Shown here: one piece after another, positions 1-9,380 of the stretch
Layout of the letters: each line of letters starts with the position of its first letter
Position numbering within the stretch: position 1 is the stretch's first letter
Source of the DNA: Pimelobacter simplex
GTDB taxonomy: Bacteria > Actinomycetota > Actinomycetes > Propionibacteriales > Nocardioidaceae
DNA length: 64,000 nucleotides
Direction: 5' to 3'
Assembly: GCF_900114845.1 (NCBI RefSeq)
Contig: NZ_FOUK01000001.1
Span: forward strand, 1,466,479-1,530,478
Made by a program: the position numbers and the translations under genes
The notes under the pieces: model-generated
The model's database searches: none
What the model was told of the DNA's origin: nothing
Seen by the model: only the letters and a program-made list of their open reading frames with translations

Positions 1-101
1 CGGTGCGCCATCCGCCCGATGTGGGCCAGGAGGTAGCCCGGGCTGGTGAAGCGCGCTTCGGCCGTCATCGTCGGCCGCCGCTCGGCGCGAGGCATTCCCA
101 T
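1..101 (-). CDS. MarR-like regulator, N-terminal fragment cut by window edge
   Basis: Only the first ~33 codons are visible; the gene runs off the left edge on the minus strand. The translated start includes the segment FTSPGYLLAHIGRMAH, which resembles the N-terminal helix of MarR-family regulators (typically SPGYLLxRxGR). A TAGCCT hexamer sits 8 bases before the ATG whose complement is at 99-101, a spacing that suits a leaderless transcript, so this start is preferred over the in-frame ATG at 68. The family call rests on a short stretch and is tentative. Confidence 0.45.
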   Translation of the reverse strand, partial: MGMPRAERRPTMTAEARFTSPGYLLAHIGRMAH

Positions 102-186
102 GGCCAGGGAGGCTAGCCTGAGCCGGCGTCGGGCTACGTCACCGTCGGGCTTGCCGCGCGGGGCTGAGGGGGCGCGGTTCGTGCCG

Positions 187-1062
187 CTAGCCCGAGAGCA
201 GCCCGCCCACCTGCCGCAGCACCTCCAGCAGGTGCCGCGGGAGCGGCGTCTCGTCGTCGGCCCGGTGCAGCGCGGTGAGCTCGCGGTGGATGGGCGGGTC
301 GAAGCCGCGGGCGACCACGCCGGGCAGGGGGACCCGCGGGGTCTCGACGCTGTGCCACAGGCACGAGGCGATGCCGTGGGTGACGGCGGCGAGCCAGGCG
401 TGGCGCTCGTCGGTCTCGACGGCGACCTCGGGGGTGATGGCGCACTCGGCGAAGAAGGTGTCGAGGGTGGCGCGGCGGGCACTGCCGGCGGTGGGGAGGA
501 CCAGGGGGACGCGGCCGAGGTCGGCGAGGGTGACCCGGTCGGGGAGGTCGGTGGCGGCGGGGGAGTAGAGGCGGACCTCCGCCCGCCCGATCGGGACGGC
601 GACCAGGTCGGTGGTCACCGCGCTGTCGCACAGGCCGAGGTCGGCGCGCCCGGTGGCGACGAGGTCGGCGACCTCGGGCGAGCCGCTGCCGCCGAGGAGG
701 CGGGTGTGCACGGTGACGCCGTGCTCGCGCAGCCCGGCGAGGATCGGGATGGCGAGCGCGGCCTGGAGCGTGGGTGACGCCGCGATCACCAGGGGCGCGG
801 ACGACGGCGCGGCGGCGGCCGTGGTGCGCAGCGTGGCGATGCTGTGGAGCACCGCCCGGGCCCGGCGCACGAACGTCTCGCCGGCGGGGGTGAGGGCGAT
901 GCCGCGCCCGTCGCGGGCGAAGAGGGTCAGGTCGAGCTCGCGCTCCAGCTGGCGCACGGCCCGGCTCAGCGCCGGCTGCGCCACGAACAGGGCGGCGGCC
1001 GCGGCGGTCATGCTGCCGTGCTCGGCCGTGGCCACGACGTAGCGCAGCTGCTGGATGTTCAT
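187..1062 (-). CDS. LysR-family transcriptional regulator
   Basis: Encodes 291 aa, the usual LysR length. Residues 1-60 form the winged helix-turn-helix (MNIQQLRYVVATAEHGSM, then AQPALSRAVRQLE), and the rest is a periplasmic-binding-protein-like effector domain. The ATG at 1060-1062 was chosen over an upstream in-frame start because it begins exactly at the conserved LysR N-terminus and has GGGAGGG just upstream. It is divergent from the secreted SurE-like gene that starts at 1170, so the 107-bp gap is the likely operator region. I saw no clear T-N11-A box, and the effector cannot be predicted. Confidence 0.9.
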   Translation of the reverse strand: MNIQQLRYVVATAEHGSMTAAAAALFVAQPALSRAVRQLERELDLTLFARDGRGIALTPAGETFVRRARAVLHSIATLRTTAAAAPSSAPLVIAASPTLQAALAIPILAGLREHGVTVHTRLLGGSGSPEVADLVATGRADLGLCDSAVTTDLVAVPIGRAEVRLYSPAATDLPDRVTLADLGRVPLVLPTAGSARRATLDTFFAECAITPEVAVETDERHAWLAAVTHGIASCLWHSVETPRVPLPGVVARGFDPPIHRELTALHRADDETPLPRHLLEVLRQVGGLLSG

Positions 1063-1169
1063 CCGCCCTCCCATGCCGAACGGGTCTTGGACGCCGCTCC
1101 CGGTGGGCTCTGAATCTAGAACCTGTTCCCGCTCGGGCACGACATCCCGACACCCTCCGAGGAGAAGTC

Positions 1170-2234
1170 ATGCGTCCCGTCCCTCTCGCCGCCCGTCTCG
1201 CCGTCGTCGGCACCGCCCTGGCAGCGGCCGTCGCGGCCACCGTGAGCGGCTCGTCCGCCGCGCCGGCGCCCACCCAGCCCGCCCAGTCCGCGAAGCCCGG
1301 TCCCACGGCCGCCCCGCTCGCCGGCCTCAAGGTCCTGATGACCAACGACGACAGCGCGCAGGGTCGCGATGCCGGCTTCGGCACCGACGGCAAGGGTCTG
1401 TACGAGATGCGCCGCGCGCTGTGCGCCGCCGGCGCCGACGTCCTCGTCGTCGCGCCCTGGGCCCAGCAGAGCGGCGCCGGGGCCCGGATGACGCCGCCGG
1501 GGTTCAGCCCCGTCGCGTTCACGGTGCAGGCGGTCGCCCCGCCCGCGGCGTACGCCGGCGACTGCGCCACGGGCTCGACCGGCGGCGCCGTCTTCGGCGT
1601 CTGCGTCGCGGCGAGCCCGTGCGGCTCGGGCACCCCGACGGCCTCGCCCGCGGACACCGTCAACGTCGCGCTCAGCCGGTTCGCCGCGACCTACTGGTCC
1701 GGCGGCCCGGACCTCGTCGTGTCCGGCACCAACTTCGGCCAGAACATCGGCGCCACCGTCAACCACTCCGGCACGGTCGGCGCCGTCGTCACCGCCCACG
1801 AGTACGACGTCCCGGCGATCGCGTTCAGTGCCGAGGTGCCGCGCGACCTGGCCCAGATCCCGAACGTGCCGTTCGCGGCGACCGCCGACTTCGGCGTCCG
1901 GCTGATCGCGGCGCTGCGCCAGCGCCGGGCCCTGGACGACGGCCTCGTCCTCAACGTGAACCACCCGTTCGTCGGCGCCGGCGAGAAGCTCGGCCGCCCG
2001 GTGCTCACCGACATCGGCCTCAGCAGCGACCTCGGCCTCACCTTCCTCGACGACGTCCCGCGCACCGGCGGCACCTACCGCCTGGTCCCCGGTGACCCGG
2101 CGCCGGAGACCCGCCGCAACGCCGACACGACCGCCCTGGCGCAGAACCGGATCGCGATCAGCGCGCTGGACGGCGAGTGGGGCCGGACCACCGGTCGCGG
2201 CCGGGTCGCCGGCGTGATCGCGCAGCTGCGCTGA
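1170..2234 (+). CDS. secreted SurE-like 5'/3'-nucleotidase (survival protein family)
   Basis: 354 aa. Residues 1-30 look like a Sec signal peptide (Arg, then a long Ala/Val stretch ending SSAAPA), followed by a Pro/Ala linker. The SurE fold begins near residue 53 with VLMTNDD at 55-61, the metal-binding motif of SurE phosphatases. The second hallmark, SGTNFGQNIG followed by HSGTVGA, is also present. Known SurE enzymes are cytoplasmic nucleoside monophosphatases; the export signal here implies an extracytoplasmic phosphatase, whose substrate I cannot name. GGAG lies 8 bases before the ATG. It is divergent from the LysR gene at 187-1062, which may control it. Confidence 0.88.
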   Translation: MRPVPLAARLAVVGTALAAAVAATVSGSSAAPAPTQPAQSAKPGPTAAPLAGLKVLMTNDDSAQGRDAGFGTDGKGLYEMRRALCAAGADVLVVAPWAQQSGAGARMTPPGFSPVAFTVQAVAPPAAYAGDCATGSTGGAVFGVCVAASPCGSGTPTASPADTVNVALSRFAATYWSGGPDLVVSGTNFGQNIGATVNHSGTVGAVVTAHEYDVPAIAFSAEVPRDLAQIPNVPFAATADFGVRLIAALRQRRALDDGLVLNVNHPFVGAGEKLGRPVLTDIGLSSDLGLTFLDDVPRTGGTYRLVPGDPAPETRRNADTTALAQNRIAISALDGEWGRTTGRGRVAGVIAQLR

Positions 2235-2277
2235 CCGGCCCCGGCCGGGTGTCCGTCACGGTGGCACAGTGGGAGGC

Positions 2278-3069
2278 GTGACGGACGCCTCGGCCGCGGA
2301 GCTCCTCACCGGAGCGGTCGGCGACCTCGTCGCCGACCTCCGCCGGCTGCGCGCCCCGGCCCTGGCCGACGAGCCGGACGCGGTCCACCAGCTCCGCACC
2401 ACCGTGCGCCGGCTGCGCAACCTGCTGGCCGGCTACCGGCGCTACCTGCGCCGGAAGCCGGCCGACGACCTCCGGGCCCGCCTCGCGTCGTACGGGGCGC
2501 TGCTGGGGGAGGGGCGCGACCTCGAGGTCCGCGCCGACGACTGCCGCCGGGTGCTCGCCGAGCTCGACCGCGGCGACCTCCTCGACGACCTCGTCGCGCC
2601 GCTCCTCGCCGGGCACGCCGCCGAGCACGCCCGCCTGGTCGCCTGGAACGCCACCGACGAGGCGGCCGCGCTCGACGCCGTCCTCGACAGCTGGGCCGCC
2701 CGCCTGCCGCTGCGCCGCAAGCGCGCGGCCCGATCGGCGCGCTCCGCCGGCCGTCACGTCGTACGACGCGAGGCCGGGCGGGTGCTCGACCGCGCGGACG
2801 CCGCGGGCGAGACCTCCCACGACGTCCGCAAGGCCGCCCGCCGGCTGCGCCACGTCGCCGAGGTCGCCGGCGACGACCGGGCGGCCGCGCTCGGCAAGGA
2901 GATCCAGTCGTGCCTCGGCGAGCACCGCGACGCGGTCCTGCTCGCCGGGTACCTGTGGTCCGCCGGGGGGCCGGCCGTGCTCGTCGCGCACGTAGAGGTG
3001 CTCGCCGGCCGGGCGCTCGCGGACCTCCCGGACGCCCTCCGCCGGCTCCGCGCGCTGCACGAAGCGTGA
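2278..3069 (+). CDS. CHAD-domain protein
   Basis: About 263 aa, Arg/Ala-rich and alpha-helical, with conserved CHAD features: an N-terminal VHQLRTTVRRLRNLL segment, internal HDVRKAARRLRHV and a later EHRDAV. CHAD domains are helical bundles whose His and basic residues bind inorganic polyphosphate. They are often linked to CYTH domains, but none is fused here. The GTG at 2278 is preferred because it follows CACAGT-type -10 sequence at leaderless distance; a GTG three codons upstream (2269) is the alternative. Cytoplasmic, probably polyphosphate-associated. Confidence 0.85.
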   Translation: MTDASAAELLTGAVGDLVADLRRLRAPALADEPDAVHQLRTTVRRLRNLLAGYRRYLRRKPADDLRARLASYGALLGEGRDLEVRADDCRRVLAELDRGDLLDDLVAPLLAGHAAEHARLVAWNATDEAAALDAVLDSWAARLPLRRKRAARSARSAGRHVVRREAGRVLDRADAAGETSHDVRKAARRLRHVAEVAGDDRAAALGKEIQSCLGEHRDAVLLAGYLWSAGGPAVLVAHVEVLAGRALADLPDALRRLRALHEA

Positions 3070-3176
3070 GTCACCGGACGGGCGTACGGCATCGGCGTGA
3101 GTGACGCCTGTGCTCGTTGACACCGGCGGCGCGGGGGTCGGACGCTCGCTGGAGTCGTTCGAGGAGGGATGTCGTG

Positions 3177-4463
3177 ATGGGTGCCCGGAGGATCCGCAGG
3201 CTGCTGACGGGCGCGCTCGCGGGGGCAGCGGCGGCGGCCGCTCTCGCGGTGGTCGGGCCGCTCCCCGTGGCCCACGCGGCGGGCTACACCCCGGCCGGTG
3301 GGCCCGGTGTGAACCTGGTCGGCTCCGGGGTCTCCTTCCGGCTGATCGAGGCCGACCAGACGTTCACCTGCGCAAGCGCCGGGCATGCCGGCACCGTCGT
3401 CGACCCCGGCGTGCCCCGCGCCTACGGAACCAGTCTCGCCGTCCTGACGGCGACCACCTACGGCGGCTGCGCGAACCCGTGGTGGGGTGCGGTCACGTTG
3501 ACACCGGTCGGCTCGTGGAGCCTGGCCTTCACCGGTCCTCCGGCCGCGGGCTCGACGTCGTGGCCGGCGCGCATCGGCGACGTGGTCATCGCGTTCAGCT
3601 ACCCGAGCTGCACCTTCCGGATCGAGGGCGCGATCAACGGCCGGTTCAACACGGCCACCCAGCGGTTCACGCCCAACACGGGGGCTTCCGGCCTGTCGAT
3701 CCCGGCCAGCGGGCCGGGCGTGCCGACCGGCGCGCTCTGCGCCACGCTGGACGTCCAACCGGGCGACACCTTCGCAGTCGGGGGTACCTGGGCCGACGTC
3801 CCGCCGTCCGGGAGCACCGGGCTGACGGCCGCGGCGGGGTACACCGCCACCGGCACGAGCGTCGCGCTGACCGGGACCAACGTGAGCCTGCACGACCTCC
3901 CGGTCAACCAGCACCTGACCACCTGCCCCACGTTCACCCTCGACGGCACCGTGGACGCCAGCGGTGCTCCGCGCGCCTACGGCACGACGGCCGCGACCCT
4001 GTCCAGCATCGCCGCGAGCGGATGCACGGGACCGGCCACCCTCACCCCGTCGGGCGCATGGGCGCTGGTGGCGACCGGTGCCCCCGACGCCACCGGTCAG
4101 ATCTGGCCGGCCCGGGTGACCGGCGTGGCCCTGGCGCTCGACCGTCCCGGATGGTGCTCGTTCACCGTCGCCGGATCGGTCAACGGCACCTTCGACGAGA
4201 CCACGCGGCGCTTCACCCCCGTCGCGGGAGCGACCGGGCTGAGCATCGTCGGTGCCCCCGCGGGGCCGATGCGCCGCACTGGGCATCGCGAGCGGACACA
4301 CCATCGGCGTCGGCGGGTACTGGACCGACGCGGGTCCGGGCCTCGACCTGTCGTAGCGGCCCCGCGGCGCCTGAAATCTGAGACCGCCGTCTTGCCATCT
4401 GGGACGCCACGGTACGTTTTCGACGGCACGCCGTGCGACGGCGTACGGTGGTCCCATGCATGA
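3177..4463 (+). CDS. secreted two-repeat protein with an apparent C-terminal frameshift
   Basis: The ORF is 428 codons from the ATG at 3177, which has GAGGAGGG 8 bases upstream. Residues 1-36 are a signal peptide (RRIRR, hydrophobic core, AHAA). The mature part has two repeats of ~170 aa sharing VPRAYGTSLA/APRAYGTTAA, WPARIGDV/WPARVTGV, INGRFNTATQRFTP/VNGTFDETTRRFTP and GLSI. In repeat 1 GLSI is followed by CATLDV..G.TF.VGGTW.D. In repeat 2 the equivalent C-A-A-L-G-I-A-S-G-H-T-I-G-V-G-G-Y-W-T-D is found only in the +1 frame (from 4270), ending at a TAG at 4354-4356. The in-frame tail after ~4266 is Arg-rich and looks non-native. The original gene therefore probably ended at 4356. Function unknown; no close family recognised. 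Confidence 0.7.
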   Translation: MGARRIRRLLTGALAGAAAAAALAVVGPLPVAHAAGYTPAGGPGVNLVGSGVSFRLIEADQTFTCASAGHAGTVVDPGVPRAYGTSLAVLTATTYGGCANPWWGAVTLTPVGSWSLAFTGPPAAGSTSWPARIGDVVIAFSYPSCTFRIEGAINGRFNTATQRFTPNTGASGLSIPASGPGVPTGALCATLDVQPGDTFAVGGTWADVPPSGSTGLTAAAGYTATGTSVALTGTNVSLHDLPVNQHLTTCPTFTLDGTVDASGAPRAYGTTAATLSSIAASGCTGPATLTPSGAWALVATGAPDATGQIWPARVTGVALALDRPGWCSFTVAGSVNGTFDETTRRFTPVAGATGLSIVGAPAGPMRRTGHRERTHHRRRRVLDRRGSGPRPVVAAPRRLKSETAVLPSGTPRYVFDGTPCDGVRWSHA

Positions 4464-4497
4464 CCTGCTTCTCGTACGCTCCGGACGCGCCGGCTGA
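4456..4497 (+). CDS. ilvBNC leader peptide (attenuation)
   Basis: A 13-codon ORF, MHDLLLVRSGRAG, with a Leu-Leu-Leu-Val run, lies ~115 bases before ilvB and just ahead of an intrinsic terminator (4531-4562). TACGGT at 4444-4449 is six bases before the ATG, so the leader is probably leaderless. Clustered Leu/Val codons are the hallmark of branched-chain amino-acid attenuators: a ribosome stalled for charged tRNA lets an antiterminator form. It overlaps the misframed tail of the upstream ORF, which supports the view that the tail is not real coding sequence. Confidence 0.75.
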   Translation: MHDLLLVRSGRAG

Positions 4498-4530
4498 GGC
4501 TGACCCTCGTCAGACCCACCAGCGCGTCCA

Positions 4531-4562
4531 CCCCTCGTTGCCCAGCAACCGAGGGGTTTTTT
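4531..4562 (+). terminator. ilvBNC attenuator terminator
   Basis: CCCCTCGTTGC pairs with GCAACCGAGGGG (one bulge) and is followed directly by six T. CCCTCG at 4504-4509 could pair instead with the distal CGAGGG arm (4550-4555), giving a competing antiterminator. It sits between the Leu/Val leader peptide and ilvB, as expected for transcription attenuation. Confidence 0.8.
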
Positions 4563-4612
4563 GTTGAGTACGACGCGACGGACCACCCCCGCACAGACAA
4601 GGAACGACTCGG

Positions 4613-6373
4613 ATGAGTGAGCAGCAGGGCTCGGGCGAGACCATCACCGGAGCACAGAGCCTGGTCCGGTCGCTGGAGGCGGCCGGGGTGACCGACATCT
4701 TCGGCATCCCCGGCGGCGCGATCCTCCCGGCCTACGACCCGCTGATGGACAGCAGCATCCGGCACATCCTCGTCCGCCACGAGCAGGGCGCCGGGCACGC
4801 TGCCCAGGGCTACGCCGCGGCGTCCGGCCGGGTCGGCGTCTGCATGGCGACCTCGGGCCCGGGCGCGACCAACCTGGTCACCCCGCTCGCGGACGCCCAC
4901 ATGGACTCGCTCCCGATGGTCGCGATCACCGGTCAGGTCGGCGCCTCGCTGATCGGCACCGACGCCTTCCAGGAGGCCGACATCCGCGGCATCACGATGC
5001 CGATCACCAAGCACAGCTTCCTGGTCACCGACCCCGCGGAGATCCCGACCAAGATCGCCGAGGCGTTCCACATCGCCTCCACCGGCCGGCCCGGCCCGGT
5101 CCTGGTCGACGTCACCAAGTCGGCACTGCAGTCCGGGACGTCGTTCCGGTGGCCCACCGAGCTCAACCTGCCCGGCTACCGGCCGGTGACCCGCCCCCAC
5201 GCCAAGCAGATCCGCGAGGCGGCCCGGCTCATCCTCGAGTCGCGAAAGCCCGTCCTGTACGTCGGCGGCGGCACCATCCGCTCCGGCGCGGCCAAGGAGC
5301 TGGCGAGCCTCGCCGAGCTCACCGGCATCCCGGTGGTCACCACGCTGATGGCGCGCGGCGCGTTCCCCGACAGCCACCCGCAGCACCTCGGCATGCCGGG
5401 CATGCACGGCACCGTCGCGGCCGTCGCGGCGCTGCAGAAGAGCGACCTGATCATCAGCCTCGGCGCCCGCTTCGACGACCGGGTCACCGGCAACCTCGAC
5501 TCCTTCGCGCCCGGCGCCAAGGTGATCCACGCCGACATCGACCCGGCCGAGATCGGCAAGAACCGCCACGCCGACGTCCCGATCGTGGGCGACGTCCGCG
5601 AGGTCCTCGTCGACCTCATCACCACGCTGCGCACCGAGCAGGAGGCCGGCCGGACCGGCGACTACGAGGGCTGGGTGGCGTTCTGCGCCGGGGTGAAGAA
5701 GAAGTACCCCGTCGGCTACGACGCGCCCGCCGACGGCGGCCTCGCGCCGCAGTACGTCCTCGAGCGGCTCAGCGCGATCTCGGGGCCCGGCACGATCTAC
5801 ACCGCCGGCGTCGGCCAGCACCAGATGTGGGCCGCGCACTACGTCGACTACGAGACCCCCAACACCTGGATCAACTCCGGTGGCCTGGGCACGATGGGCT
5901 TCTCGGTCCCGGCCGCGATGGGCGCGAAGGTCGCCATGCCCGACCACACCGTGTGGTCGGTCGACGGCGACGGCTGCTTCCAGATGACCAACCAGGAGCT
6001 CGCGACCTGCGCGATCAACGACATCCCGATCAAGGTCGCGATCATCAACAACGAATCGCTCGGCATGGTCCGGCAGTGGCAGACGCTGTTCTACGACAGC
6101 CGGTACTCCAACACCGACCTGCACTCCAAGCGGATCCCGGACTTCGTCAAGCTCGCCGATGCCTACGGCTGCGTGGGCCTCGCGTGCGACTCGCCCGCCG
6201 ACGTCGACGCGACCATCCAGAAGGCGATGGAGATCAACGACGTCCCCGTCGTCGTCGACTTCCGCGTGCACCGCGACGCCATGGTCTGGCCGATGGTCGC
6301 CGCCGGCACCAGCAACGACGACATCAAGTACGCGCGCGACCTTGCCCCCCAGTTCGACGAGGACGATCTCTGA
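4613..6373 (+). CDS. ilvB: acetolactate synthase large (catalytic) subunit
   Basis: 586 aa, standard length. A ThDP-dependent enzyme that condenses two pyruvates to acetolactate, or pyruvate with 2-oxobutyrate, in valine/leucine/isoleucine synthesis. The N-terminal pyrimidine-binding domain holds the [14 protein letters not shown] segment with the catalytic Glu and TSGPGATN. The C-terminal pyrophosphate-binding domain has the GDG...NN ThDP/Mg motif starting near residue 452 (GDGCFQM to AIINN). It is the first gene of ilvB-ilvN-ilvC, and its stop codon overlaps the ilvN ATG by one base. Expression is probably controlled by the upstream leader and attenuator. Confidence 0.97.
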   Translation: MSEQQGSGETITGAQSLVRSLEAAGVTDIFGIPGGAILPAYDPLMDSSIRHILVRHEQGAGHAAQGYAAASGRVGVCMATSGPGATNLVTPLADAHMDSLPMVAITGQVGASLIGTDAFQEADIRGITMPITKHSFLVTDPAEIPTKIAEAFHIASTGRPGPVLVDVTKSALQSGTSFRWPTELNLPGYRPVTRPHAKQIREAARLILESRKPVLYVGGGTIRSGAAKELASLAELTGIPVVTTLMARGAFPDSHPQHLGMPGMHGTVAAVAALQKSDLIISLGARFDDRVTGNLDSFAPGAKVIHADIDPAEIGKNRHADVPIVGDVREVLVDLITTLRTEQEAGRTGDYEGWVAFCAGVKKKYPVGYDAPADGGLAPQYVLERLSAISGPGTIYTAGVGQHQMWAAHYVDYETPNTWINSGGLGTMGFSVPAAMGAKVAMPDHTVWSVDGDGCFQMTNQELATCAINDIPIKVAIINNESLGMVRQWQTLFYDSRYSNTDLHSKRIPDFVKLADAYGCVGLACDSPADVDATIQKAMEINDVPVVVDFRVHRDAMVWPMVAAGTSNDDIKYARDLAPQFDEDDL

Positions 6374-6912
6374 TGGCCCAGCACACCCTCTCCGTCCTCG
6401 TCGAGGACAAGCCCGGCGTCCTCGCCCGGATCTCGGCGCTGTTCAGCCGCCGCGGCTTCAACATCGAGTCGCTCGCGGTCGGCCCGACCGAGCACGACGA
6501 GATCTCCCGGATGACCATCGTGGTCAACGTGGACTCCTCGCCCCTCGAGCAGGTGACCAAGCAGCTCAACAAGCTGGTCGAGGTCATCAAGATCGTCGAG
6601 CTCGACCCGACCGCCTCGGTCGCGCGCGAGCTCGTCCTGGTCAAGGTCGGCGCCACCGCCGAGAACCGCGGTGAGGTGCTCGACGTCGTCCAGCTGTTCA
6701 AGGCCAAGGTCATCGACGTCGCCGCCGACGCCGTGACCATGCAGATCGTCGGCAACGACGGCAAGATCGCCGACTTCCTGCGCGTGCTCGAGCCCTTCGG
6801 GATCCGCGAGCTCGTGCAGTCCGGCATGGTGGCCATCGGCCGCGGGTCGCGCTCCATCTCCGAGCGCAGCAAGCCCGTCGCCGTCCCGGTGCCGCCGGCC
6901 GCCAACGACTGA
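6373..6912 (+). CDS. ilvN: acetolactate synthase small (regulatory) subunit
   Basis: 179 aa. It begins [20 protein letters not shown], a typical N-terminal ACT domain that binds valine for feedback control, followed by GRRGFNIESLAVG-type sequence and a C-terminal IlvN domain. The ATG overlaps the ilvB TGA by one base, implying translational coupling and balanced subunit supply. It activates IlvB and confers valine inhibition. ilvC follows after 36 bases. Confidence 0.96.
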   Translation: MAQHTLSVLVEDKPGVLARISALFSRRGFNIESLAVGPTEHDEISRMTIVVNVDSSPLEQVTKQLNKLVEVIKIVELDPTASVARELVLVKVGATAENRGEVLDVVQLFKAKVIDVAADAVTMQIVGNDGKIADFLRVLEPFGIRELVQSGMVAIGRGSRSISERSKPVAVPVPPAAND

Positions 6913-6942
6913 ATCCCCACCACCCCAACCAGCAAGGAGTAG

Positions 6943-7974
<1,032 letters not shown>

Positions 7975-8004
7975 CCTGACGTCGTCTCGGAGACATCCAC
8001 CCGG

Positions 8005-8042
8005 ACGGGCGGACCCGGTCGCACCGCGACCGGGCCGCCCGT
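8005..8042. terminator. hairpin between convergent ilvC and DUF6907-like gene
   Basis: The arms at 8005-8022 and 8026-8042 pair over 17 bp with a single bulged A and a three-base loop (ACC). There is no clear T-tract. The position between convergent 3' ends suggests a bidirectional terminator. Confidence 0.6.
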
Positions 8043-8071
8043 TCGGCGTTCTCGGCGTCGGTGGGCCGGGC

Positions 8072-8401
8072 TCAGTGCACGGCCGCCAGCTGTGCCTCGA
8101 GCGCCCGGTGCAGTGCGCCGGCCGACTCGGCCGTGAGCACCAGGCGCGGGCGCGGCGCCTCGAGGGCCTCGACGACCAGCCAGGTCAGGTCGTCGCCGAC
8201 GTGGCGTCCCACCCGGACCCCGAGCGTCGTGGCCGTCAGCGAGGCGGTGAGGGGGATCGTGTCGCCCGGGCCGGCGACCGCGGGCACGACCGTGGCCTCG
8301 CTCTGGTGGTAGTGGTCGTCGGGATGGTCCTCCTCCCGGTGCTCGCGCGTGCACCAGGCCGGGCAGCTCTCGTCGAGCCAGCTCGGTCGTCCTTCTGCCA
8401 T
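8072..8401 (-). CDS. DUF6907-like small protein
   Basis: 109 aa. The N-terminal half has CPAWCTREH followed by HPDDHYH, the Cys/His arrangement of the actinobacterial DUF6907 family, which may bind metal. The C-terminal half resembles a helix packing on a small beta sheet (SAGALHRALEAQLAA). The start MAEGRPSWL is taken at 8401; two codons upstream have no start advantage. Family members are common in actinobacteria and their function is not established. It is divergent from the HTH gene at 8560. Confidence 0.75.
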   Translation of the reverse strand: MAEGRPSWLDESCPAWCTREHREEDHPDDHYHQSEATVVPAVAGPGDTIPLTASLTATTLGVRVGRHVGDDLTWLVVEALEAPRPRLVLTAESAGALHRALEAQLAAVH

Positions 8402-8559
8402 CGTCACCGCCCCCCACATCCATTGCCGTCACATGCTGGGACCCTACGACGAACCACGGACAGAACCCCCTTGCAGCCCGTCGGTCGTCCACAGCCGGCC
8501 GGTCCGGCTCCCGAAAGGCCACATCAGTATGGTCCTCTGTGGGTGGTCATCCGGGAATG

Positions 8560-8856
8560 ATGGTGGGCGTGGCGGATCCGGATCCTCGTGTCGACCTCGT
8601 CTGGGGGCCCTATGCCCGCGCCCTCGGGATCAACCTCCAGCGGGCCCGGGCCGAGCGGGGGCTGAGCCAGGAGGAGGTCGCCCGCCAGGCCGGCATCTCC
8701 GGCTACACCTACTACAAGTACGAGCGGGGGCGCTCGCGCCCGGACACCCCGATGAACCCGCAGCTGCGGGCGCTGCTCGCGCTCTGCCAGGTGCTGGAGG
8801 TGTCGCTCGAGGACCTGCTCCCGCCCGACTGCCCGGACCTGCGCGCCGGCGCCTAG
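8560..8856 (+). CDS. XRE-type helix-turn-helix regulator
   Basis: About 98 aa, essentially one HTH_3 domain: INLQRARAERGLSQEEVARQ, then AGISGYTYYKYERG and a third helix region ending LEDLLPP. Several starts are possible (GTG 8539, ATG 8557, ATG 8560, GTG 8569). TATGGT at 8528-8533 would place a transcript start near 8540, so GTG 8539 could be used leaderlessly. It has no effector domain, so it is either a simple DNA-binding switch or partner-dependent. No toxin-like neighbour was seen. Confidence 0.8.
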   Translation: MVGVADPDPRVDLVWGPYARALGINLQRARAERGLSQEEVARQAGISGYTYYKYERGRSRPDTPMNPQLRALLALCQVLEVSLEDLLPPDCPDLRAGA

Positions 8857-8892
8857 CCGGCGCCCAGCCGTGGCGGGAGGTGCGGCCGGGGG

Positions 8893-9333
8893 CTAGCCGC
8901 TGACGGCGAGCAGCACCGCCCCGCCGCCGACCAGCGCGACCCCGACCCACTGCAGCCCCGAGAGGCGCTCGCCGAGCAGGGTCACGCCGAAGATCGCGAC
9001 CAGGACGACGCTGAGCTTGTCGACCGGCGCGACCAGGGCGGCGTCCCCGAGCTTGAGCGCGCGGAAGTAGCAGATCCAGGACGCGCCGGTGGCCAGCCCG
9101 GAGAGCACGAGGAAGACCCAGGTCCGCACGCCGATCTCGCCGAGCCCGCCGGCGTGCAGCTTGCCGAGCGCGAGCAGGATCAGGCCGAGCGTCACCAGGA
9201 TCACCACGGTGCGGACGAAGGTCGCCACGTCGGAGTCGATGTCCTTGACCCCGACCTTCGCGAAGATCGCGGTCAGCGCGGCGAAGGCGGCCGACAGCAG
9301 CGCCCAGAACCACCAGGCCGACGTCAGGTCCAT
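8893..9333 (-). CDS. half-size EamA/DMT-family membrane transporter
   Basis: 146 aa containing a single EamA repeat of five predicted membrane segments (start WWFWALLSAAFAALTAIFA, end VGVALVGGGAVLLAVSG). The motif VAPVDKLSVV in the fourth segment is typical of the family. Full EamA transporters carry two such repeats, so this form probably works as a dimer. Substrate unknown. The ATG at 9331-9333 immediately precedes the first membrane segment. Confidence 0.85.
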   Translation of the reverse strand: MDLTSAWWFWALLSAAFAALTAIFAKVGVKDIDSDVATFVRTVVILVTLGLILLALGKLHAGGLGEIGVRTWVFLVLSGLATGASWICYFRALKLGDAALVAPVDKLSVVLVAIFGVTLLGERLSGLQWVGVALVGGGAVLLAVSG

Positions 9334-9380
9334 GCTCGCTCCGCTCCGTAGGGGTCGGGGCGAACCTACTCCCGATCCGC

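Noticed and set aside
1063..1169. LysR operator (T-N11-A) between the divergent LysR and SurE-like genes
   Set aside because: Several weak matches, none clearly palindromic, so no site is reported.
2754..4586. Long minus-strand frames opposite the CHAD and two-repeat genes
   Set aside because: High-GC antisense artefact without domains or a plausible start. The plus-strand genes have signal peptide, RBS and family motifs.
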